From NCBI GenBank assembly GCA_034096865.1, contig JAWQFJ010014682.1:1-64000 (forward strand): a DNA stretch of 64,000 bases, read 5' to 3'. Of the stretch, positions 11,816 to 26,500 are shown in pieces (position 1 is the first letter of the stretch; the number at the start of each line of letters is the position of its first letter). The stretch is from Theodoxus fluviatilis. Its lineage: Eukaryota > Mollusca > Gastropoda > Cycloneritida > Neritidae. Under the pieces are notes generated by a model, which ran no database searches, was not told the DNA's origin, and saw nothing but the letters and a program-made list of their open reading frames with translations. Both the position numbers and the translations under genes were made by a program.

Positions 11816-12419
11816 CTGCCTAGTTCCCTATGTACAGGATTGTGCCTCATCTACAAACATTACCAGATACTCCACTAAAAAAGCAGAAATTTCCTCTCGC
11901 ACCCTCAGCGTTTCCAAGGAATTGCACCAAGTGTTATTAGCACCGATTGCGTTTGGATGAGGGAGGTGGTGTGTGTGAGCGGAGAAAAGTTTGGACCACC
12001 ATCATTTACGCCTTTCGTTCCTTCAGCTGAGTGTAGTTTCTGCTCCAGCCTCTGCAGGGCGGCACAACAAAGTCACATGATCACGCTGTCTGCAGTGTCA
12101 AGAGTCGGTGGTTAGGATGCATTCACCCACAGAAAAAGAAAGAAGACTGGCCTACAGAGTTTTTCCCAGCTCTTTGCAAAGCTGATGTCCTTCATGAGGG
12201 AACATGTAGCAAATGGATGCTGTATATGACAACTCTTTGCCTTGGTCACAACAGCGCATTGGAGAGCCCGATGTTCGGAGGTCCACAAAAGAATGACGAA
12301 TGTGCAAATTCACAGTGGCTCAGCCTGAACTCCCAAGTGTATGAAGCTGTGCATATGCAGCCAAGTTGTGGGAAGATGGTGACAGTCGCTTGTGACTTTG
12401 TCGTGCAAACTTCCTTTCC

Positions 12420-12503
12420 ATCTCAATGAATGTGAGTCAGTCTTTCAACTCTTATCATGTCCATCTCAATGAATGTGAGTCAGTCTTTCAACTCTCATCA
12501 TGC
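12420..12503. repeat. Two-copy 43-bp tandem repeat
   Basis: CCATCTCAATGAATGTGAGT and the following bases to ATCATG occur twice in a row with one or two differences, just downstream of the zinc-finger stop codon. Confidence 0.85.
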
Positions 12504-12685
12504 TTCATAACCATTCATACAGTAGAAAAATAAAAAAAGTCATTCATCTTTAGGTTCAACACAATCATCTTTCCAGAACAGACTAAAGCATTCATCACCG
12601 TAAATTTGTTATCCCCCAAATGCTAACTCTCACTTACTTTTCCTCCTGCACTTTTGCAGGCTACAACTGCTACTACATCTCCCTC

Positions 12686-13623
12686 TCACTTCGCTAGCCA
12701 GCTGGAGATTTTACTAAAGACATTTCCATTTTCCGGGACTCCACCACCAGCATTCTCTTTGCCGTCCTTGCCTCTGGAGCTCTCGTCATGGCCGCCCTGG
12801 GAAGCAGGATCGGCAGGATCAACGACAGGGGCAGATGCACCAAGACCGTCGACCTCATCCTGTAACTTCTCCATAGCACTTTTCTCAGGTGCTGTCCGTA
12901 CTGCATAACCTCCTTGTGCTGCTTCAGGAGAAGCATTTGCATACTCCATCTCGGAATCTTTCCCCGCATTTTCAGGAGGATCAACATCAGCAAGGTGAGG
13001 GCACCCCTCATCGACGTCCATCTTGTCGTCTGTACTGGCGCTCAAGAAAGAAGTGTTTCCTTCACCATCGTCCTGGCTGGAGTCCACGTCTCCCACGTCA
13101 ATGCTGCTGTCCTCCCCTTCGTGCTGCACCTTCATGACAACGTGGGAAGAGGCCAAGCTGAAAAGGTGCGCCTGCATGTCTCCTTTGGACATGTGCCGGA
13201 TGTCCTTGAGGATGATGGCGGGTTCCAGATCAACCAGCATGTTTCTCTGTACCTTGCCGTCAGTCTTCCCCATGGCCACATCGGCAGCAGACGTCTGGAT
13301 GGTCTCCACGGCTTCGGGAAGGTCAGTGTGGACGCACTTCTGGTGGCGGCGTATGACCGAGGTCAGGAAGGCTGTGTAGGGGCAGTAGGCACACTTCATT
13401 ATCCGTTCGTTCTGGTGCTTCGCCACGTGCTTGCTGAAGTCCTCCGAGGACACCGCCACGTAGGAGCAGAATCCGCACTGGAGGGAGGAATCTCCAGGCA
13501 GGCTCGGAGCCAGGCAGGTGAAGTTGGGGTGGTGGGCCAGGTGGAGGCGGTAGTGGTGGAAGAAGACAGTGGAGAAGTTGCATTCGGAGCAACAGTACAG
13601 CAGAGGCCCTCTACTGGTGATGC
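12686..13623 (-). CDS. Zinc-finger gene, last recognised coding exon (three C2H2 fingers and acidic tail)
   Basis: The acceptor GTCCTTTCAG precedes 13623 and the exon adds residues 3353 (split Gly) to 3664, ending with TGA at 12686-12688. Three C2H2 fingers come first: one with two extra Cys and several His, then CGFC...HVAKH and CAYC...HQKCVH. The remaining ~200 residues are acidic ([19 protein letters not shown]) with a Gly-rich end finishing in SSWLAK. The TGA overlaps a weak possible donor (GAA|GTGAGA), so a further downstream exon cannot be excluded, but none was seen. No close AATAAA was found on this strand; the nearest clear one read is at about 8092-8097, which would imply a very long 3' UTR or a non-canonical signal. 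Confidence 0.87.
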
Positions 13624-13943
13624 CTGAAAGGACGGGAAGACACAGATCATGAAATGTGGTCTACAGACAGGCATCAACTTGCCGTGAAGTAGCAACAAAC
13701 GCACAAAAATCGAACATGTGTAGCAAGATTGCCACCCATCCCTATTGCCCTCCATCTCCACCCCCACCCTAAAAACGTTCATCCCTTCCCCTCTCCATGT
13801 ACACCAACTCTTGAGTCAACGTACACATGTGCACATATGAAATCCTGATCATGCACATACAAAAACATTCCTGCACACAAGCGCATACACATTTGCTTAA
13901 AAGAGCACAAAGATGTACAAAAGAGCAAGAGCGTGCGCACGGA

Positions 13944-13978
<35 letters not shown>

Positions 13979-16900
13979 CATAATCTTATCCAAATATATG
14001 TTAATGTCGATGCGGCCATTTCATTCTATCGGTGTGACAACAAAATTGTCAGATCTATTAACATCTACACGAACACTCACTTGACAATACTGTATGACAC
14101 CTACAGCAAAAAGAGAAGACAGATCAAAGGAAGGACAGAGAGAGGGACAAACATGGAGAGTCAGCCATACAGGCAGGCACAGAAAGAACAGACGACTGAA
14201 ATGCTTCAGCATGGACTGACAACTGGATGAAACAGACAAGGTCCCAGGTCAGTACGAGAATGGTAGCAATGCACATCAAATGCATGTACATGTATATTTT
14301 CCATACAAGACACTCGCTAAACATGTAAAATGGGAATAATGCGGGTGTTAAAACACGAGTAAACAAAAACTACCCGATTACCTCACATTCATTCTCTATC
14401 TCTCTCTCTCTTCGAGTGGTATGCACCTACCTGTTTCATGCCCTAAAGAGGAGAGAAGGTGCAACGGTAGAGGAAGTATGTTGTTGAGTGAGATATGCTG
14501 TATGCATTATTTTTTAGTTGTATTATTTGTAATGGGCTGGAGGCCCTTTTAATAAAGAGTTCAGTTCAGTTCTCTCTCTCTCTCTCTCCTTCCCTCCCTC
14601 CCTTCTTTTTAGTAACAGCACGCACATGAAAAAGAATGGAACCGGAAAAAACAGTAAGCGCCACTAAGATGAAGGAGCAACTTGTTATAAACCGATATGG
14701 AATCTGTTTGTCAAAATGGCATAATCCTTACGTTTGTGCACTTTCTGGTGGAGTAACAGATCTTATTTTAACGTATTTGCAAGGGCCATAATGCACTTTC
14801 ATAAGATCACTACCACTGTGGCATTTACATGCACATATCTACCTGCACGGTGACGCGTACAGTGCATACAAATCAATAAAACCTGCAGTGGAATTGATAC
14901 CCTAGAGGCCGCACAGAAACGAGTGGAACTCACAATGTACAACAGATAACTCTGAATGATTTCCTCTTCCTTATAAACAACCAGGGTTCTAAGTCAGGAT
15001 GCGAGCTCGTTTTCTCTCGATACAGAATTTCACTCCTGTTATATACGTATTGATAATGCCTACAGCACCTCATCAGACTAAAGAACAGTGCGTACTTGCC
15101 TGAATTCCTGACAAATAGAAGGGCTCTACATTTCCACCAGACATCATGTGATGAATGGTCTGACCCTGTCCCTATGCTCCCCGGTGGCCTGTTTCGCTGC
15201 TTGCGGCTGCCCCTGGCTGAACTGCTGGTGCGGGACCCCGACAGCACAGCACCTAGGGGCTCCAGTTCATTCAGGGGCAATCGCGCGGCGCCAGCCGTGT
15301 GCTACGCTTGCTCGACTTAACTTTCACATGACACAGAATAATGATACATGCACTTGTGGTCTTGTCCTCCAGTGTCTCAATTTGGCAAAACTGCGTGTTC
15401 AAGGAGACGATGGCAACAAGGCTGGAAAAGTTCTAGCTAAGACACATAGGTCTTGAACAACTTCCGCCATTCAGCTGCCTGCTAGAGTCGAGGGCAACTA
15501 AGCAAGGAATCTGATTGGTCAGATTCAAACTGCCGAAAACTGCGACCTTCCCCAGTGGACAAGTCATGAAACTTAAACATGAGGAATCAGAGACGTTCAA
15601 AGCCAAATGTAGAAGTGGCTTCGAAGGACCCTGGTCTCAATCGACGTCCACCACGCCCGATGCCCCCCCCCCCCCCCCCCAAGTGCAGCAGGTTAGTTGA
15701 GCAAATAAATGATGGAATGAATGTGGTGAATTTTGTAATGCCGCAGTATGGTGCACTGCATCGTCATCATGGAAATCATTCAAAATTTTCGCATGAATTA
15801 CTATACCGAATCAAAGGTAATATGGGGACACGCTTGACTGGGTGAGATGAAAGATGAATCAAGTTCAGTGTTGTCCACAGAGTCTTCACGTGCGAGGTTC
15901 TTCAAGAGCTAAGCAAGGTGAGGGAAGGATATGTACACTCATTAGAGCAGATAAAAATTATTATGCCTTCACAACAAGGAATTCACAGCGAACACGGTCA
16001 CGGTCTGATGACTGTTGTGCCCTTAAGGACCAGACAAAGGTGAATAAAACTATCAACTATTTTCTGAATGACATCAGTTAACGTGTCTTTACAATCACTG
16101 TTCATAAAAGTGACATGCTTTTCCCAGTCTGGCAAGAAAAGAAAAAAAATTCCAAACATGCCGACTGAAGCGTGTAAAGGCAAGAAAACAACCCAACCCC
16201 CGACACCCTCAAAACAAAAACAAACCAACTGAACGTAACTGTTGGAGTTCTGACTTCATCCTCCAAGTTTGGAAAAAAACCCAACTACTCACTTCCTTTA
16301 CCTCTTGCTGCTGCTCCAAAGAGTTATGACAAGATGGCAAAACATGCAGCAGATGAGGGCAGTCAGTTCTTGTAGATCTTGAGTGACGGCTCATAACAAT
16401 TCAAGCATAGAAATATACCACCTCAAGGATGTTTCTTGATGATGATGATGACGACGATGATGATGATGACGACGAATACCTTATTAGAGAAAATTAAAGC
16501 CATCGGTTACAAAGTCAAAGCTGCTTAAAATAGGAGCATGTCAAGTCTCGTTCGATTTAATCATAACTTGCACAAGGAGACGCGGTGGGTCTATTCTTAC
16601 CCCCAATCCCCTTACCAAGCGCGAACTTTGACATTAATCGCGCACCTGGCCGGAGACTGGCAGTCGTCACTTCCGGACGGGGCAAGTGAAAAATCATAAT
16701 AGCCGCCATCTTTGAAAGATAATAAGTGGAGTGGTAGAAGACGTACATGTGTACGTACATTTTGAGGAATAAAGATCAGCGAGAATATTGATGATGGATA
16801 AGTATTACTTTAATAATTTGTACACAAACCTGAAAACGATTTGTAAACAAACACGCTCATCGAGTGGAGTGTCCTGATGCCGTATCTGGCAGACGCGCAC

Positions 16901-19861
16901 AATTGAAATGTGATGAATAACGAAACCTGTCGGCGGTTGGAGTCACAGCTACTTTCTTCAATCAGCAGAGCCTATACGCGACTGCATACGCTGAGCCGAT
17001 AGCAGTTTCAACTTCAGCGCTGTTTGCTGAATTAGGACGGCAATCGCTAGTTAAGCCAAATCAATTTCACACCAACTGCGCGGATTGGATTCATCATTGT
17101 CGCCACGTCAGGCAAAAAACCCCAACAACAACCCCTATCTATTCAATCCATAACTAAAGACCTTTAATGAATTTCATAAGAGCTTTACCTCATACAAAAA
17201 CTCACACTTTGATCAGTATATATTCCTTGCGACAATCAGAGATTGACAGCTCACGAGCGCTGTTGTGCATAAACGAGGCAGCGCATCACTACCGCTAAAA
17301 GCGAATGCAGGTCGCGTATAGGCACTGCTAAGTGAAAAACTTCGCTGTGACTCCAGTCGCCGACACGTTTCCTTATTCGTCACATTTCGATTGTGCACGT
17401 CTGACAGTTTTCGGGGGTGTGTACAAATGATAAAAGTAAAACTAAACCATTATCAAAATTTTGGGTGATTTTTTGTTGTAACCCAACTATCTTAATAGTT
17501 TAATGCAAATTTTTTTCATCATCGACCGATCTTTATTCCTAAAAATATTAGGACACATACGTCTTCTACTATGGGTCTCACGTCGCTGCTACTATTTTTA
17601 GATTAACCCCGGTGAACCCGTCTCCGGCAGTTATCGCATTTTCGTAATGTTGCCGATTTTCACATTATTAATCATGCGGAACGAGTACCCTCAGACGGGC
17701 CACACTAGTGGACTCGTCCGAGGAAAGGGGTGCGGGAAAGACAGCGAATATGGGGTGGGGGTGTGTGTGGGAGAGCAAATCCCAAATGTACAAGTGGTGC
17801 ACAAAGGCGCCTTTTGCTGGATTTTGTCTTAACCAGTTACAGCTGTCAGTAAAGCGATGCAGCCTTGTTTTGGAGATTAAACGCCCTGAATCAAATGCTT
17901 GGCAAGCTAGCTTGTGCGGCCCGCCAGCTTGTGCGGCCCGCCAGCTTGTGCGGCCCGCCAGCTTGTGTGGTCCGCAAGCTTTCTCACACCCATCTCCTCG
18001 GAAGAGCCCACTAGTGTGGTCCACCTGAGGAACTTATTCCTTTTTCATTGACCAGAGTGATACTGACTGCCAATACGAGGCCAAGTAGAACTGACCAAAA
18101 TGATGAGCAATATAATCATGCGGAGAACTTCGAAAATGTTCTGACGCCATTTTCTCAAAAAGTCTAATCTAGAGGGTAGCGTCTTCAACACTCTGTAACT
18201 CGGCAACCATTAGTCCGACTGCAGAGTGGTTTTCACTATTGGAAAGCGTACTCAAGGCGCTTTCAGACTCAGTCATGACTCAGTGCGGACAATAGCAGAG
18301 CTCAGATACACTGCATGGTGACAGGTCACGCGTCGTGAAGCAGGATGGATAGATGGAGTTTACGGCCTATCAGCCTTTGTAGGCTATGTAAGGCCATTAA
18401 GTACAAAAATCACTAGAATAAATCAGAGTAAGCGCAAACCAAGTCACGACATCTTTATTTATATGAATTGTGAAGGGAGACACGGTGTGTATATTTTGAC
18501 CTTTAACCAACAGGGGGCTCGGGAAGCAGGAGTCGGCACTCTCCGTAGCGTTGCTCGACTGTGTGTGGTGCGAAACATGCCGACGTTGCAAACTTCCACT
18601 TGTTGCCAGAAAATCGCTGCGAACAAGCGGTCTGGATCAACTTAGCAGAATCTGACCTTGCCAACTCGAGCGCTTATTTCGGCACCCTGAAAGGAGGAGC
18701 GATCATTTCCCCTGCTTCGGACACGTGGCTAGCGTCACCATTACTGGCAACATGTGAAAATTGGCAATGACCGAATGAAATTTTATGCCCTACCAGCCAT
18801 CGTAGGCATGCAAGACAATAACCTATCACATTACTAGGGCTGGTTAGAGCTAGAGAGCGAATCATGTATCGATTTCCAGTTGTTCGCTTTTAACGACTAG
18901 CGAGAGAAGATGCGGCAAGTCTGTTCATAAGGCCGCCGCCAAAAAAAAACCCCCCACACAAATAGTTGTGGTAACCGTAACATGGCTTTATAAAAGGGTC
19001 AGTAGGTGGGCGTCCACTTTTTAATTTAAAAGTTTTGTTTCAGAGGAGACCCGAGTGAACTTAAATTAAAAAATTTTTCGTCGAAAGAGCGTTTTAAAAC
19101 GTTAATACATGTAGTGGATTCCCCGAGTGCTCATTGAGCAGGGAAGATGGGACGGCACAAAGTTGGTTTTTTATCGTCAATTTCTTTTTCTTTTCCATGA
19201 TCGAAAAAAATATTTTCGGTCGGCAGGAAAATAACAGGGTCGGTTGGGTTATCGACACACACACACACACACACACACATACACTGTTAATCCCAATTCA
19301 CTGGGGGTGAAAAACAACAACTTTGTTGGGTGATTATTCCGGCATGTGACTGATGTGAAAGCTCATATTTTGCACAACAGGCAACAGGCGTGGAATTCAT
19401 CTTAAGATAATCGCAAATCTCGACTCAAGACCCTTCAGTAATACACAGAAAAGGGGTAAATCACTTTAAAACAAAACTCCAACGGCCCACTTAACTAATA
19501 CCTCGCTGTCATTGAATTTTGAAGCTTAAAGAGAGTTTTGCATGCAATGCACAGACGCATTAAACACAAGGCAACACACTTACATCGCTGCAAAATGCGC
19601 CAACACCAAGTGTAGCAGGCCAAGCAGAAGTTACAGAGTAAATACGGAATGTGTCCTGGGGGAAAAACTGATCCGTGATAATTGCAGCTGTAATAAATGT
19701 TGAATTTATTATTTTTGCAACATGGGACACCTTATGGTGAGCATAACAGACCATCATCTTCGGCATTTTCACCGAGAGATGGAGAAGGGAGGGGGGGGGG
19801 AGGGAGAGAGAGAGGGAGGGAAGGAGGGAGAGAGAGAGAGGAGGGGGGGAGTGAGAGAGAA

Positions 19862-19927
<66 letters not shown>

Positions 19928-20035
19928 AGGGAGAGAGGGAGGGGGGGGAGGGAGGGAGGGAAGGAGGGAGGGAGGGGAGGGTAGGGAGGGTGGGAGGGGG
20001 GAGGGAGGGAGGGAGGGAGGGAGGGAGGGAGGAGG

Positions 20036-20092
<57 letters not shown>

Positions 20093-20161
20093 AGGGAGGG
20101 AGGGAGGGAGGGAGGGAGGGAGGGAGGAGGGGAGAGAGAGAGAGAGAGGGAGGGAGAGAGA

Positions 20162-20250
<89 letters not shown>

Positions 20251-20283
20251 AGGGAGGGAGGGAGAGGGAGGGAGGGAGGGAGG

Positions 20284-20375
<92 letters not shown>

Positions 20376-23317
20376 TCCCTTCTCACCAATCTTTACTCCG
20401 TACCTTCCCGTTACCAGTAACCACCGTTGTAAGTCTTCAAATCCAGAAAGTTTTTTGTTTATCCAAATGTGCATACTTACATTTAGATATGTATCATGCA
20501 GAAAAAACAAGTTATCAACCAATGATTTTTCACAGACTTCACTGGGAAATCCATTTATTCTTTCTTTCAAGTTAAGACATCTTATCATATGCAGGTGTAT
20601 ACGCCCAAAAGAACAGCAATGCAACTCCATCTCTGTCCTTCCCCAAAAGGTTTCAATCAATGGTGTGTTTCTTCACATTTTCTCTGAAGACAGGTGAAAA
20701 TTAAACACAGATGAAACTGCTCATATGCATTCTTTCTCGCCTCTCCCTCATGTCAAAATTAAAGCAGCAAACACGCCCCCCTACTCCGGGAACGAAAGTT
20801 CAATTGCATGAATGAATATGAGTGAATGAAAGAACGAATAGAATGAATGGATTAATATAGGAATGAATAGAAGAATAAATGGATTGATACCTGCAGCATA
20901 GATGAGCTGATGATGGGTAAAGCGAGTGATTGGTGTAAAACCTCGAAAAGCAAGCAAGCAAACCGAAAAAAAGAGTAATGCTGGGTAGGGGTAGTGTGGG
21001 ATTTTTTCATGCTACCATCAAGATGGGATGTACCCACCAAACTGAATCAAAACAGAACGCCGATGCTTAATCCAAGTTCAGTTTCTCATCAAACCCTCGT
21101 TGCCTATACAAACCTCGTGACCCAAAGGTTTTTGCAACAAGCATGCATTGCAAGCAGTGAGGAACCGCAAACGGAACTCCCACCAAAGTGGCTGAACTAA
21201 AGGCAGGAAGCTTTGACAGGTCCGGCTCATGTGGCAGAGAGATTGGGCAGACTTCAACTGAAGCAAGCAAGCCACATCAGTATCTCCTTTAAATAAAAAA
21301 AATAAATTGAAAAGGCTGCGGCTGCACCAGGAAAGAGTGAAGAAAAACCCCACAAAGCCACAAGGTGTGATTTCCTGTCCAGTTCTTTTTTTGTGGTCTT
21401 GTCTCTCTTACTAAACTCTGGCTGCCAGTTTTCGAAGACTATATCCACAAGAAGCAGGAATGGGCTGATCACCATAGCTCTCCCTCACTGCAATGACAAA
21501 CAGAGAGAGTGAGAAGCAAGACTACCCCAATAGGATCTGGCTGCTCCTTCCCATGCAATGCTCTGAGAGGTCGTGAAGAAAAAGCTCAATAAGACATCAC
21601 TTCCATAGCCGGCGATTGGAGTTGCCTGTGCAATGTGTCGAGAGGCAGGCCTCAATTACGTCCGCATGAAGCAAAGACTCAACAAGACATGACGTGCAAG
21701 AAGACTGCATAGGACAGTGCAGAGAGAGAAGTATGTCTGAAGTGCTCTGCAAGCATGGACACTCTCCGAGAAGAAGACATGACGTGCAGCAGAGAATGCC
21801 GATCGGACAGAGCAGGAGGAAATGAGATGTCAAGAGGGGAAGTCTATTGACGGGACACACGAAGCATTCAGTAATTTTCTTTCCATCCAGATAGAAATGC
21901 GAACAGCCCAGTCTGTATATGACTGCAGCATGTTGTGCACCACATAGAAATGCTAAACGACCACCATTCCCTGTCAGAAGAAGAGACTGTGCGATCCTCC
22001 ATGAGAAATCAGCATAGCAGGCAAGACTGGTTAGAGGAAAGAAGACCCTCTGGACTGTGGGTCATCTAAACTCATCTGGAGGAAGCTGGACGGACTTGGG
22101 AAATGTTCGGGGGGTGGGGGTGGGGTGGGGGTGGGGTGGGAGAGTTGTGCTTACGGTAACATGGCCTCCAAAATAGCGTCGGTAGGTCGGCCTGAACTAT
22201 ATTATAAAGGTTTAGAAGAGGCCAGATTGAACATTTCCCTTTCACTGAAAACATGTACATACAAAAATAAAATAGTGGATCCCCCGAGTGCCCGTAAGGC
22301 AGGGATGATGGGGCGGCATGCAGTTTGCTTTGTCAATTTCTTTATATGCATTTTTTTGGCACGATCCAAAAAAAAACATTCTTAGGATCAGCAAGAAAAA
22401 TATAGGGTCGTTCGTGTTACTGTAACCACAACTAAAAACAAAAACCAAAACTGACTGGTCTTATCTCCCGAGTCTTCTAGCAGCCTGTCCTGCAGAGCAC
22501 GAGCATGAAGTTGACTACAAGAGGAAGTTTGTTGGTGAGGCCTTTGAAGAATTAAATACGTTTCTTTCCCACTCATATTGACATATAAATGTGTGTGTGT
22601 GTGTGCGCGCGCGCACTCGTGTGTGTATGTATGCATGTGTTTGTGTACATATGCATGTGTATGTGTATGTGTGCCTAAAACAACCTGGCACATTGCTCGG
22701 GACAGAAAAAGTTTTTGACTACCAGCTGGGACCGAACCCACGACCCTCGAACGAGCACCCGAGTGCTGTGACCTCTGAGGCCCTTGACATACTCTGTCTA
22801 CAGTCAACTTACAGACGCCACATATTTTTGATGCCCTCATTGTTGGTCTTACTTACATTTCATAAGTCCAGACACCAAAGAACGTCTGGTAGTCTTTTGT
22901 AGCTATCGGAGTTCTCCCCCTCTTAAATCCTCCCCACACATTCATATACAAACAAGATACACACACAAAAAAAGAAGCAAAAAGCCACATCAGTTGCCTT
23001 TGTGTTCCATCTCGCTAAGCACAGGCTCTGATACAGTAACACAACTTTTGGCAAGCGAATATTATGACAGAAAATAATTCAATAATGAAAGTTTCAGAGA
23101 TAATTTCTAGACCAACATAACCCTTTTTCTACGTCAAGATGCCTTTTCATATGGAAGGCAATTTGCTTTCATGCCAAACGCAATGCTTTATTACACGTAC
23201 ATTTCAGCAAGATTAATATTATTACTCGTGTTTCACCTGTACGTTTGTTGAGGACGGTAGGCATTCAGACCCTGCTGTATGGAGATCATCAAACGTCACC
23301 ATCAAATGATAAAGAAT

Positions 23318-23386
<69 letters not shown>

Positions 23387-23498
23387 CTAACTTTTATTTA
23401 GGCCAGCCGCCCGTAACGTGACAAAAACAATCAACTACCAAACCGAGTTATCAAATTATTTGATGGACAACCAATGATCAACCCGAGGTAATGCGTTC

Positions 23499-23589
<91 letters not shown>

Positions 23590-26500
23590 GCAATTCATGC
23601 GCTATAAATATAATCTTGAAAACTAAAGTTTTGCCAGACATGTCCTAGATGTAAAGTTGAACATTCTTGCATGACATTATTTCTTCTTTTGTAAAACTTA
23701 ACTACAGTAGTAATTAATTTGCCTCTCCCATGTGTATATTTCTGATTCACAGAAATTGCGTTTACTCTTCTATTTTCCCCCTCTAACTCAACATGTATAG
23801 ATCTCAGTGTAGCTCTGCTATAAATGATAATGACACAATTTCAAGTTTGGATAGCTACTTAGTAGGTTTTCTTAGTAACAACTTATAAGTGCATGTCTAC
23901 ATGCAAAAATCAGATGGAATCTATAATTTGGCTGTTAAATGTAGTCACCGAGTTCTATTCTGCTCAAAACATGGTGTCCACAGTCATGACACTCCAAGGG
24001 GAGTTAACTTCAGGTCAGACTAGAGTTGTCTCCCTTGAAATACAGTGCCTGGCTTGCATTCACCTGCAGAGATAGTTTGCATTCGAGTTTTTGAGAAAGC
24101 AAACAGAAAATAAGAAATCTCAAAAGATTCTGGACAAATTACTCAAGGCAAAATGATTTGATGCACCAGTTACTTCGGTAAAACAAATAAACAGACAAAC
24201 TAACTGTTAAGGGGGGACATGGCCTGCAGAATTTCATGAAAAATTTTCAGAAATTGAGTTTCGTGTTAAGCGCGGATTTGGAATCTACAACATCTCCGCT
24301 ACACGTGTGTGCGATCGATTTTGCTGGCTTAGGTTTCAAAGTATTTTAAACCAAATTGTTTTGTAAGGTACCCACCGCTAGATTAAAAAAAAGTACTAAC
24401 CAGGAAGCCAAAATGCACAGATTTGAAAGCTTAGTTTCAGCATCTTCCTTCCAAAGAACGCCACATGTTTGGTATCGCATCGAAGCTTCATTTCCCGGCT
24501 TTACGTTGCAACTGTTTCCGGTACCGAAGAATAATTACCGAAGGCACACGAAGTACAAATCGGATGCCAGTGCAAACCAATGGAAAGCTTCGAAATAACG
24601 GCCTGTCTCTCAGCTAGGCTCTGATTGGCCGCTTGTGTGCGTGATCACAGCGTGATCAGGCGGAAGTGGCTGGCGGAAACGGCCGAACCGTACTTCGACT
24701 GGCGGAAGTGGTAGGCGGAAACGGCCGAACCGTACTTCGGCTGTTTCCGGCCTGAACGTCGGCCGCCGAAGCAAACATCGGTTCTTTCCGAAGTGCGCTT
24801 ACAGCGCGCGAAAGTTCGCGCTATCTCGATCGAGACAATTCCACGGAAGATGCAGAAATGGACGGAAAAAGCAAGCCCAGAAAAGAAATTAAGTCGTGTC
24901 AACAGCCTCTGGAGGTTGTGATACAACAGCGATCGCGTTCTCATCTACAGACACGGCACTGAACGAAGCTGTTATCACGGCGGAAGTTGCCGTGATTACG
25001 CGATTCTTACAGAAAACGGGAATGTTTTGCTACAGGTGATGCTTTTCACCTAATTATCCTGATATTTTGAATTAAGATAATAAGTTGAAAGTTTGCTACA
25101 ATGATAACAAGTAAACGACACATTCAATGAGTTATGTTATTAAATTGTATCTGTTATGGTTCAGTTGTAGTTAACGTTTAATCTTTCTCAAACTTTAAAG
25201 TCAATTTTCTCATAATGTGGTTTTTATTTCTACGGTAGTGATTTTCTCCCCAAAAATAAAGTCACTTAGGATTGAGATAGCTTTCTGAAATTGTGTGTGT
25301 ATATTTATGAATAAATATTGCATTCAATAAGACCAATCAGAAAGGTGTAGCTGAATTTGCTTAATTTTTGTAAAAATTTAATTATGTTATGCCCGGAGCA
25401 CATTTTTTGGTTACTTGTTCTAAATTTCACTAAAATTATTTAGAAGTGTTAGTAATCCACTTATTATATCTTATTGAATAATATAGACCTTCTTCTTTGT
25501 TTACAATCATTGTTGATCATAAAAAGGTTATTAATTAAAATTTCACGGAGGGGAGAAAATTGGTATGTTTATTTTTCAGTTATTTTGCTATAACACAAGA
25601 ACAACTAAGTCTTCAGCAATAAAATTTTGTTTAAATATACCTTCCAGTGTGTTTGTATTCTGTATAAAATTTCATTAGTATAGCTTTCATATTTGCTGAG
25701 TTATGATTTATTTTCCATTAATCCGTTTTTGTACGCCATGTCCCCCCTTAAGTAGGAAACAATGCTGAAGGCTTTTACAAAGAAACATATATTGCACTGC
25801 ACTTTAGCTTTCATTTCTATGCTACCTTGCCACATTTCCATGGATTACATCAAGACTGATTTGGATGGGAACAGCAGCACTGCTTACATATGCTTAAATT
25901 GGAATAAGTAACCACTACATGTTTCATACATAACTGGAATAGGTAACAACTACATAATTCATAGATTACTGGGATAAGTAACCACTACACGTTTCATACA
26001 TAACCGAGATAAGTAACCAATACACATTTTATACATAACTGGGAAAAGGAACCGCAACTAGTTTCATATGTAACTGGGATAAGTAACTATTACGTGTTTC
26101 ATTGTGCTGATGGGAAAAACAAAAAATGCAAAAGAAACATACACTTCAAATGAAACAAGAGAAAAGTCTGTAGTATTCAACAAGGCACAAACCTAGCAGA
26201 GATGAAGCTACTAGTCTGAATGTTAAAAACTATGTAGTTAGTGCTATCACAGGAGTCAGTCAGCACTGCATAAAAGCAAACATGTCATAATGGACAGTCA
26301 CACTGAAAAGCACAGATGCAAGTACAGACACCCTACACATGCATAGCAAACAAACTTGATTATGATGAAGGCATGATGAAACAAGAAGGGCAAAGCCCAT
26401 ACGACTCACATGCTTGACCTTGACCTTTATATGACCTTGACCTTCAGGTGACCTTCAAGGTCAAGGTCAATCAACTAAACCTAGCAATGACATCATACAC

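Larger units (their letters stand above)
7600..12685. other. 3' flank or 3' UTR of the zinc-finger gene, no other gene seen
   Basis: About 5 kb between the SINE/LINE composite and the stop codon at 12686. It contains only microsatellites, a ~22-bp tandem repeat (10328-10433), a two-copy 43-bp repeat (12420-12503) and AT-rich unique DNA. All open frames are short and without recognisable domains. Part of it may be transcribed as 3' UTR on the minus strand. Confidence 0.4.

Noticed and set aside
19722..20697. Long Arg/Glu/Gly and Leu/Ser/Pro open frames
   Set aside because: Translations of a GA/GGGA purine tract and its complement; no domain or splice support.
24356..24944. Transposase sought within the TTAA element
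   Set aside because: Frames of 80 and 99 codons show no DDE, THAP or zinc-binding pattern that I could recognise.
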